Origin: CAZBBB01 sp964490005
GTDB lineage: Bacteria > Planctomycetota > B15-G4
Direction: 5' to 3'
DNA length: 29,759 nucleotides
Assembly (NCBI GenBank): GCA_964490005.1
Contig: CAZBBB010000031.1
Coordinates: 1-29,759, forward strand
The translations under genes and the position numbers were made by a program. Shown in pieces: positions 24,932 through 29,759 of the stretch. Below the pieces are notes generated by a model. It ran no database searches, had not been told where the DNA came from, and was given only the letters and a program-made list of their open reading frames with translations. Position 1 is the first letter of the stretch; each line of letters begins with the position of its first letter.

Positions 24932-25339
24932 TCGGGATCCTGAGTCGGCAGGACGGCCGCTCCTCGGCGCCACCTCACGGCGGCGCGCGGGGGGAGGAAA
25001 GTCCGGGCTCCACAGGGCACGGTGGTGGCCAACGGCCACCGGTCGCGAGGCCAGAGACAGTGCAACAGAAAACAAACCGCCGATGGGCGCCTTCGGGTGT
25101 CACAGGCAAGGGTGAAACGGTGCGGCAAGAGCGCACCAGGGGCGCGCGCAAGCGCGTCCGCTGGCAAACCTCACCGGGAGAAAGCCCGCATAGGGAGGGA
25201 TGACGCGGCCCGCGTCGCCAGGACCTCCGGGTAGGGCGTTCGAGGCCGCCAGCGATGGCGGTCCCAGAGACATGGTCGTCACCGCCGGCCGATCGGCCGG
25301 CGGCACAGAACCCGGCTTACGGACGGCTCAGGATCCCGA
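24932..25339 (+). ncRNA. rnpB: RNase P RNA (class A)
   Basis: This is the catalytic RNA of ribonuclease P, which matures tRNA 5' ends. Conserved blocks occur in order: 'GAGGAAAGUCCGGGCUCC' (from 24994), 'ACAGGGCACGGUGGU', 'CCAGAGACAGUGCAACAGAA', 'GGUGAAACGGUGCGGCAAGA' with 'GCGCACCAG', and the 3' block 'ACAGAACCCGGCUUAC' (25305-25320). The ends are set by stem P1: TCGGGATCCTGAG (24932-24944) pairs perfectly with CTCAGGATCCCGA (25327-25339). The length of about 408 nt and the helix layout fit the ancestral bacterial type. Confidence 0.95.
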
Positions 25340-25352
25340 CTTTCAGGCCCGC

Positions 25353-25381
25353 GGGGCGCGCTCAGGTTCGCGTCGCGCCCC
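25353..25381 (+). terminator. Candidate terminator hairpin after rnpB
   Basis: GGGGCGCG (25353-25360) pairs with CGCGCCCC (25374-25381) with a 13-nt loop, 13 nt after the P1 3' strand. No U-tract follows, so its strength is uncertain. Nothing else coding is seen between here and about 25573. Confidence 0.4.
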
Positions 25382-25423
25382 GGCCGACAAGGGCGGCTCG
25401 CCGCCGCGCGGCGATTTGACCCC

Positions 25424-25452
25424 TTGACGCTCTCCACCGACCGGGATAGGTT
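25424..25452 (+). promoter_or_regulatory. Candidate sigma-70 promoter for small exported protein
   Basis: TTGACG (25424-25429) and TAGGTT (25447-25452) are spaced by 17 bp. Five of six -35 positions match; the -10 is weaker. The predicted leader of about 115 nt before the GTG at 25574 is free of recognisable structure. Confidence 0.45.
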
Positions 25453-25573
25453 CGCGCTTGAAGTCTGATTCGGGCAAAACGCACGGGCCGCGCTGTCGGG
25501 ATGGCGCGCCGCGCAACGATGCCCCGCCGTGTCACGCCTCGCTCCACGACGCCACACCAGGGCTCATGCAACC

Positions 25574-25843
25574 GTGAAGTACCGATCCGAAGCGCGCCTC
25601 GTCTTCATCGCCACGGCCCTGCTGCTGGCCCTGACGATTCCCGCCAGCGCCGCGGCGTTCGGCTCGCCGGTCGAGCCGGTCGTTCCGGCCAGCGCGCCCG
25701 TCGCGCTGGCCTCGAGCGCCGGCCTGTTCACCGACGCGCCGCCGCCGCTGCTCGTGATGGCTTTCGGCCTGCTGCTCATCACCGTGACCGTCACGCGCCG
25801 CGCGATGAAGACCGGCATCGGCGCGTCGATCGACGCCGGCTGA
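25574..25843 (+). CDS. Small exported protein with C-terminal sorting-like tail
   Basis: This is an 89-residue product from GTG 25574; the frame extends upstream to 25529 without a good start. The N-terminus is a signal peptide (MKYRSEARLVFIATALLLAL, cleavage near PASAAA). A short Pro/Val/Ala-rich middle follows, then 'DAPPPLLVMAFGLLLITVTV' and 'TRRAMKTG'. The Pro-rich entry, hydrophobic helix and basic end resemble the three-part PEP-CTERM/exosortase sorting signals, although the Pro-Glu-Pro core is not exact and 15 residues follow the basic pair. I do not recognise a family. It lies alone between rnpB and the convergent ruvX. Confidence 0.6.
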   Translation: MKYRSEARLVFIATALLLALTIPASAAAFGSPVEPVVPASAPVALASSAGLFTDAPPPLLVMAFGLLLITVTVTRRAMKTGIGASIDAG

Positions 25844-25866
25844 TCCGCGGGCCGCGCCCGCGCGGC

Positions 25867-26310
25867 TCAGCTCCCGCCGCCGGCCCGCTCGCGCTCGAGC
25901 ACCGCCGTCAGGATCACGGCCGCCGCCACCGAGTCGCGCGCCCGCTTGCGGTCCGACGGACGCAGTCCCGCTCCGAGCAGGACGGACTCGGCCTCGTCGG
26001 TCGAGAGCCGCTCGTCCTCGAGCAGCAGCGGCAGGGCCAGTTCGCGCGCCAGCCGCTCGCCGAAGGCGCGGGCCTCTTTCGCCATCGGCCCCTCGCTGCC
26101 GTCCATGTTGAGCGGCAGGCCGACGACGAGGCGCTCGATGTCGTGCTCGGCGACCAGCCGCCGCAGCGCCGCGAGCACTTCGGCGGGCGGGCCGTGCGCC
26201 AGCATCGGGCGCGGGTGGGCGGCCATCCCCAGCCCGTCGCTGACCGCCAGCCCCAGCCGCGCGCGGCCGTAATCGATCGCCAGCAGGCGCCGGTGCCGCG
26301 CGCCGCTCAG
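25867..26310 (-). CDS. ruvX: RuvX/YqgF Holliday junction resolvase-like nuclease
   Basis: This is a 147-residue RNase H-fold protein (pre-16S rRNA nuclease / putative Holliday junction resolvase). Motifs are 'LLAIDYGRARLGLAVSDGLG' with the first catalytic Asp, 'ERLVVGLPLNMDGSEGPMAK', 'LLLEDERLSTDEAESVL' with the second acidic pair, and 'RKRARDSVAAAVILTAVLE' with the final Asp. There is no ATG, GTG or TTG near the expected N-terminus. The best start is CTG at 26310, which overlaps the upstream stop as CTGA and has GGGGG about 8 nt upstream. The homology start lies about 8 codons later. It is the second gene of an operon with the AsmA-like gene. Confidence 0.9.
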   Translation of the reverse strand: MSGARHRRLLAIDYGRARLGLAVSDGLGMAAHPRPMLAHGPPAEVLAALRRLVAEHDIERLVVGLPLNMDGSEGPMAKEARAFGERLARELALPLLLEDERLSTDEAESVLLGAGLRPSDRKRARDSVAAAVILTAVLERERAGGGS

Positions 26311-27716
26311 GGCTTGCCCCCGAGCTTGTCGAGCAGCCCGCCGAGTTTCTTCTCGAGCTGCTCGTCGAGCTTCTTCTGCGCTTCGTCCGCGGCCTCGTCG
26401 ACGCGCCGCTCGAGTTCGCCGGCCAGCGCGTCGGAGAGCAGGCCGTCGAGCCCCAGGCTCAGCGTGGGCGCCGTCCACGGCCCCTCGATGGCCAGCGCGC
26501 GCGCGCCGACGAGCTGCGCGGCGCGCTCGCCGCGCAGCAGCGCCGACCACGGGATCGTGTAGTGCAGCGTGCCGTCGAGCGTGGCGTGCCCCGAGATCGG
26601 CAGCAGGCGCTCGCCGCCCTCGGCGTCGAGCAGCGAGGCGCGCGTGAGCGACAGCCGCCCGCCTTCGAGCGCGACGACGGCGGAGAAGCCGTGGAAGTCC
26701 AGGTCGAGATCGGCGCCGGCCGCGCCGCCGGCGCGCAGCGCCGCGACCGCCTCGCGCAGCCGGCCCCACAGGCCGCCCGAGATCGCGCCGGCGCCGAGCG
26801 CGATCGCGCCCTCGCCCTTCACGCCGTCGAGCTTCCCGGCGAGCGCGTCCTGCAGCGAACCGCCGCGCAGCGCCAGGTCGAGATCGAGCGGCGCCTCGAT
26901 CGTCACGGCGCCGCCCTCGCCGTCTCCGGCCAGCAGCGGGAAGGCCGCGGCCAGCAGCGGCGCGGTGAGCGTTCCGGGCTGCAGGCGCTGCGCCTGCACG
27001 GTGACGGTCCAGCCCGGGTCGTCCGCGCCGAAGGCGCTGGCGGTCAGCGCGAAGGGCGAGCGGCTGTCCTGCACGCGCAGGTCGGCGCTGAGCGTGAGCG
27101 CGATGGGGTCGTCGTACTTCGCGCTGCGCACCAGGATCTGCAGGTTCTCGACGCCGGTCGTCAGGCCGGCGGCCTCGTCGACGAACAGCGCCGAGCCGTC
27201 CACGAGCGAGAGGTCGCACCAGATGGGCGGCAGCTCGATGCGCGGCGGGGCGCCGCGCGCGCCCTCGCCCTGCCCGCCGCCGCCGGCGCCGCCGCCGAGC
27301 GTCTCGCCGAGGAAGTCCTCGAGATTGGTCGAGCCGTCCTCGTGCACGACGAAGTGCGCGTCGAAGCCTTCGATGCGGCCGGCCACGGCGAGCTTGCCGA
27401 ACAGCAGCGGCCACCAGTCGACGCGGACGACGGCCGAGGGCAGCGCCAGCAGCGGCTCGCCCTGGTCGACCTCGCCCGGCCACAGGCGCAGTCCGGTGAT
27501 GGACTTCTCGGTCCAGCCCGTTTCCAGGCCCTGCAGCTCGATCGTGCCGCCGATCCGGCGGTTGGCCTCGGCGATGAGGCTGTTCCGCAATCCGGCGGAT
27601 GAGAGTATCGTCGGCAGCAGCGCCACCGCGATCGCGGCCAGCACCACGAGCACGAGCACCACGCGCAGGATCCGGACGATCAGCGGCCGCTTGCCGTCCC
27701 TCGGAGCGTCGCTCAT
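26307..27716 (-). CDS. AsmA-like envelope protein
   Basis: This is a 469-residue protein with one N-terminal signal-anchor helix (IVRILRVVLVLVVLAAIAVAL), then 'GLRNSLIAEANRRIGGTIELQ' and 'WPLLFGKLAVAGRIEGFDAH', the opening typical of AsmA-superfamily proteins. The main part is beta-rich with alternating 'G..L.L.G..' segments. A Gly-rich linker lies near 140-155, and a charged coiled-coil tail ('LERRVDEAADEAQKKLDEQL...') ends in KLGGKP. A role in lipid or outer-membrane homeostasis is inferred from the superfamily. The ATG at 27716 has GGAG seven bases upstream. This start codon shares the palindrome CATG with the ATG of the divergent peptidase gene. Confidence 0.75.
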   Translation of the reverse strand: MSDAPRDGKRPLIVRILRVVLVLVVLAAIAVALLPTILSSAGLRNSLIAEANRRIGGTIELQGLETGWTEKSITGLRLWPGEVDQGEPLLALPSAVVRVDWWPLLFGKLAVAGRIEGFDAHFVVHEDGSTNLEDFLGETLGGGAGGGGQGEGARGAPPRIELPPIWCDLSLVDGSALFVDEAAGLTTGVENLQILVRSAKYDDPIALTLSADLRVQDSRSPFALTASAFGADDPGWTVTVQAQRLQPGTLTAPLLAAAFPLLAGDGEGGAVTIEAPLDLDLALRGGSLQDALAGKLDGVKGEGAIALGAGAISGGLWGRLREAVAALRAGGAAGADLDLDFHGFSAVVALEGGRLSLTRASLLDAEGGERLLPISGHATLDGTLHYTIPWSALLRGERAAQLVGARALAIEGPWTAPTLSLGLDGLLSDALAGELERRVDEAADEAQKKLDEQLEKKLGGLLDKLGGKP

Positions 27717-29541
27717 GAGTTTCTCCGCCGCAGCTTCCGTCCCGACTCGGCTGCCCGGGCATTCTAGCCATCGCGCGTGCGCGGCCCTGCTGGCCTTCGC
27801 CCTGCTCGGCGCGCCCGCCGCGCCGGCGCAGCCACCGGCGGCCGACACCTCGCTGGCCGGCGCGCTCGACGCGATGGCCGACATCTTCGATCCGGCCGAA
27901 GCCGGCAAGCTGCTCGCCGCGATCGACCCCTTCTACCGCGTGCGCGGCAACCAGGGTTATCTGCGCAGCCTCGACCTGATCGCCGTGATGCTCAAGGAGG
28001 CCGGCTTCTCGTCGGGCGGCGGCGAGCCCGGCTCGCGCGACCTGATCGAGGTGCGCGACTTCGGCCCGGCGCTCCCGGCCTGGACGCCGGTGAGCGCGCG
28101 GCTCGAGCTGGTCTCGCCCGAGCCCCTGCTGCTGCACGAGTTCAAGGACGAAGCGGGCGTCGAGCGCACTTTCCTCGCCGCCAACTCCTTCTCGACGCGG
28201 CCCGAGGGCGTGACGGCGCCGCTCATCCGCTACGACGCCAGCAAGCCCGCCGACGTGTACGCGGGCGCGATCGTCTTCGGCAGCCAGCCGGCCGAGGCGC
28301 TCTTCGCCCGCGCCGTGATCGAGGGCGGCGCGCTCGGCGTGATCTCCAGCTACCTGCCGCATTACAACGCGCCGTCGCGCAACCCGACCGCCATCCGGCA
28401 CTCGACCGTGGCCTACGACGCCGACCGCCACGGCTTCGGCCTGAACGTCAGCCAGCAGGCGGCCGCGGCGCTCGAGGCCGCGCTCGCGCAGGACCTCGCC
28501 TACGTGAAGGTCACCGTCGCGGCGCGCTTCGCCGAGGCCCGCGGGCGCACGCTCATCGCGACCCTCGGCGGGCAGTCGCCCGCGGCCGGCACGATCGCGC
28601 TCGTCGGGCACCTCGACGAGCCCGGCGCCAACGACAACGGTTCGGGCATCGCGACCATGGCGGCGATGGCCGCCGGCTACCTGCGCGCCGTGCGCGACGG
28701 GCGCATCGAGCGCCCGCGCCGCAGCGTGACCTTCGTGTTCGGCGCCGAGTTCGAGTGCAGCCGCGAGTGGCTGGCCGTCAAGCAGGGCAGCGTCGACCTG
28801 GCGCTGGTCGTCGACATGGTCGGCCAGAACCAGGCGCTCACCGGGGCCGTCGCGCTCGTCGAGCGCATGCCCGACCCCGGCGCGATCTGGGACCGCCCGC
28901 CGCTCGACCTGCACAGCGAGTGGGGGCGCAGCGACGATCTGCGCGAGAGCGACCTGCACGGCAGCTTCCTGAACGACTACGTGCTCGACGCCATGCGCAT
29001 CCGCAGCGAGCGCACCGGCTGGATGGTCCGCAGCAACCCCTTCGAGGGCGGCTCCGACCACGAGTCCTTCCTCAAGCGCGGCGTGCCGGCCGTGCTGCTC
29101 TGGCACTTCACCGACCCCTACTACCACACCAGTCTCGACCGCCTCGACAAGGTCGACCCCGAGGAGATGCGCCACGTCGCGATCACGACGCTCGGCCTCG
29201 TGCACCACTTCGGCCACGCGGGGCTCGAGCGCGCCGAGGAGGCGCTCGCGATCGTGCTGCGCGCCGCGCGCCTGCGCCTCGACACCGAGTCCGCCAACGC
29301 GCGCCGCTTCCTCTCGGTGCCCGCCGTGGCCGACGACCCTTCGCAACTCGCCGTCGTCACGCGCCGCGAGCGCGCGATCATCGTCGCCTGGGCGCGCTGG
29401 TATCGCGAGGCGCTGCTCTCGATCGAGGCCTTCGATCCCGACCCCGGCGCCGGCTCCGAACGCATGGCGCTCGTCGAGCGCATCGACGTCGCGCTCGGCG
29501 AGATCCGCCGCATGGAGCAGGAGATCCTCGCGACGTTGTAG
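27715..29541 (+). CDS. Secreted M28-type metallopeptidase-like protein
   Basis: This is a 608-residue exported protein. The ATG at 27715 has GGAG eight bases upstream and yields a signal peptide with hydrophobic core 'ACAALLAFALLGAPAAPA'. Metal-ligand-like motifs of the M28 family are 'IALVGHLDEPGANDNGSGIA' (His and Asp), 'VTFVFGAEFECSREWLA' (in place of the usual GEE.GL.GS), 'LALVVDMVGQNQ' (Asp) and a late His in 'LWHFTDPYYHTSLDRLDKVD'. The middle includes a PA-domain-like stretch ('YAGAIVFGSQPAEALFARAV', 'EGGALGVISS'). The substrate is unknown. Its promoter must lie inside the divergent AsmA-like gene. A large inverted repeat begins 14 bp after the stop. Confidence 0.88.
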   Translation: MSFSAAASVPTRLPGHSSHRACAALLAFALLGAPAAPAQPPAADTSLAGALDAMADIFDPAEAGKLLAAIDPFYRVRGNQGYLRSLDLIAVMLKEAGFSSGGGEPGSRDLIEVRDFGPALPAWTPVSARLELVSPEPLLLHEFKDEAGVERTFLAANSFSTRPEGVTAPLIRYDASKPADVYAGAIVFGSQPAEALFARAVIEGGALGVISSYLPHYNAPSRNPTAIRHSTVAYDADRHGFGLNVSQQAAAALEAALAQDLAYVKVTVAARFAEARGRTLIATLGGQSPAAGTIALVGHLDEPGANDNGSGIATMAAMAAGYLRAVRDGRIERPRRSVTFVFGAEFECSREWLAVKQGSVDLALVVDMVGQNQALTGAVALVERMPDPGAIWDRPPLDLHSEWGRSDDLRESDLHGSFLNDYVLDAMRIRSERTGWMVRSNPFEGGSDHESFLKRGVPAVLLWHFTDPYYHTSLDRLDKVDPEEMRHVAITTLGLVHHFGHAGLERAEEALAIVLRAARLRLDTESANARRFLSVPAVADDPSQLAVVTRRERAIIVAWARWYREALLSIEAFDPDPGAGSERMALVERIDVALGEIRRMEQEILATL

Positions 29542-29555
29542 GGGGCGAGCGCTCA

Positions 29556-29710
29556 GGTCGCGGGGCGAGGGGATGGGCCGGCGCTCAGACATGACGCAGC
29601 CTGTCGCCGGGGCTGCCGTGCTTCATCGAAGCCAACGTCACGTCGCTGGCCGTGCAGCCCCGGCGACAGGCTGCTCAACTCGCGGCGGCCCACCCCCTCG
29701 CCCCGCGACC
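29556..29710. repeat. Nested inverted-repeat element, copy 2
   Basis: Outer arms GGTCGCGGGGCGAGGGG (29556-29572) and their exact complement (29694-29710) continue, after one mismatch, as TGGGCCG/CGGCCCA. Inside, a perfect 21-bp inverted repeat (29596-29616 with 29654-29674) flanks a 37-nt loop. Flanks GCGCTCAGG and CGACGC and the junction GCTCAGACA mirror copy 1. The remaining 29711-29759 shows no feature. Confidence 0.87.
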
Positions 29711-29759
29711 GACGCTGCGCGTGGGGTGCCCAAAGGAGAACTGCATTCCATCTCGAGGC

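Noticed and set aside
25566..25577. Three-codon ATG CAA CCG TGA upstream reading frame overlapping the GTG start
   Set aside because: It could be a tiny coupled uORF, but it has no ribosome-binding site and is too short to distinguish from chance.

Overview
The window is very GC-rich bacterial chromosome with a Gram-negative style envelope (a TamB/Omp85 pair, several lipobox proteins). Secreted beta-propeller proteins, one with a calcium-loop segment and one with a Gly/Pro-rich C-terminal beta domain, together with tightly packed orphan gene groups, suggest Planctomycetota or a nearby phylum. That placement is inference, not proof. TGA is the normal stop of many genes here, so the genetic code is standard.

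Layout. 1-1500 (-) is the N-terminal part of a Kef-type cation/proton antiporter that runs off the left edge. 1609-5920 (+) holds EttA, a rhodanese-like lipoprotein, a BtuF-like cobalamin-binding protein and a two-domain VOC protein. 6048-13275 (+) is a translationally coupled set: M28 peptidase, TamB-like protein, and an Omp85/TamA-like protein with a lipobox. An ExbD/TolR-like lipoprotein follows, then a convergent exported protein of unknown function (-) and a secreted beta-propeller protein. An acyl-CoA ligase (-) diverges at about 18.1 kb from a redox gene with an in-frame TGA. Next come a second beta-propeller protein, a B12-type radical SAM protein overlapping exonuclease III, a cysteine dioxygenase-like cupin, a DUF952 protein (-), a SAM methyltransferase, a Nudix hydrolase (-), RNase P RNA, a small exported protein, RuvX and an AsmA-like protein (-), and a second M28-type peptidase (+).

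The main discovery is at 18134-18685. This AhpD/carboxymuconolactone-decarboxylase-like gene would be read as two fragments by a standard gene caller, but it is one continuous frame with TGA exactly where the second Cys of the catalytic CxxC belongs (C84-H-Y-U87). Eleven bases after the TGA is a perfect 7-bp hairpin with a GGUCU loop, the hallmark of a bacterial SECIS element. The Glu and His of the AhpD charge relay fall at the family spacing. It is best read as a selenoprotein; no Sec machinery gene is present in the window.

Other notable signals: two related, nested long inverted repeats after xthA (22283-22394) and after the last peptidase gene (29556-29710), whose arms differ in sequence but keep base pairing; a set of genes with a -10-like hexamer only 6-9 nt before the start codon, implying leaderless mRNAs; two divergent genes whose start codons share one CATG; a probable CTG start for ruvX; and several envelope proteins with unusual anchors or altered key residues.
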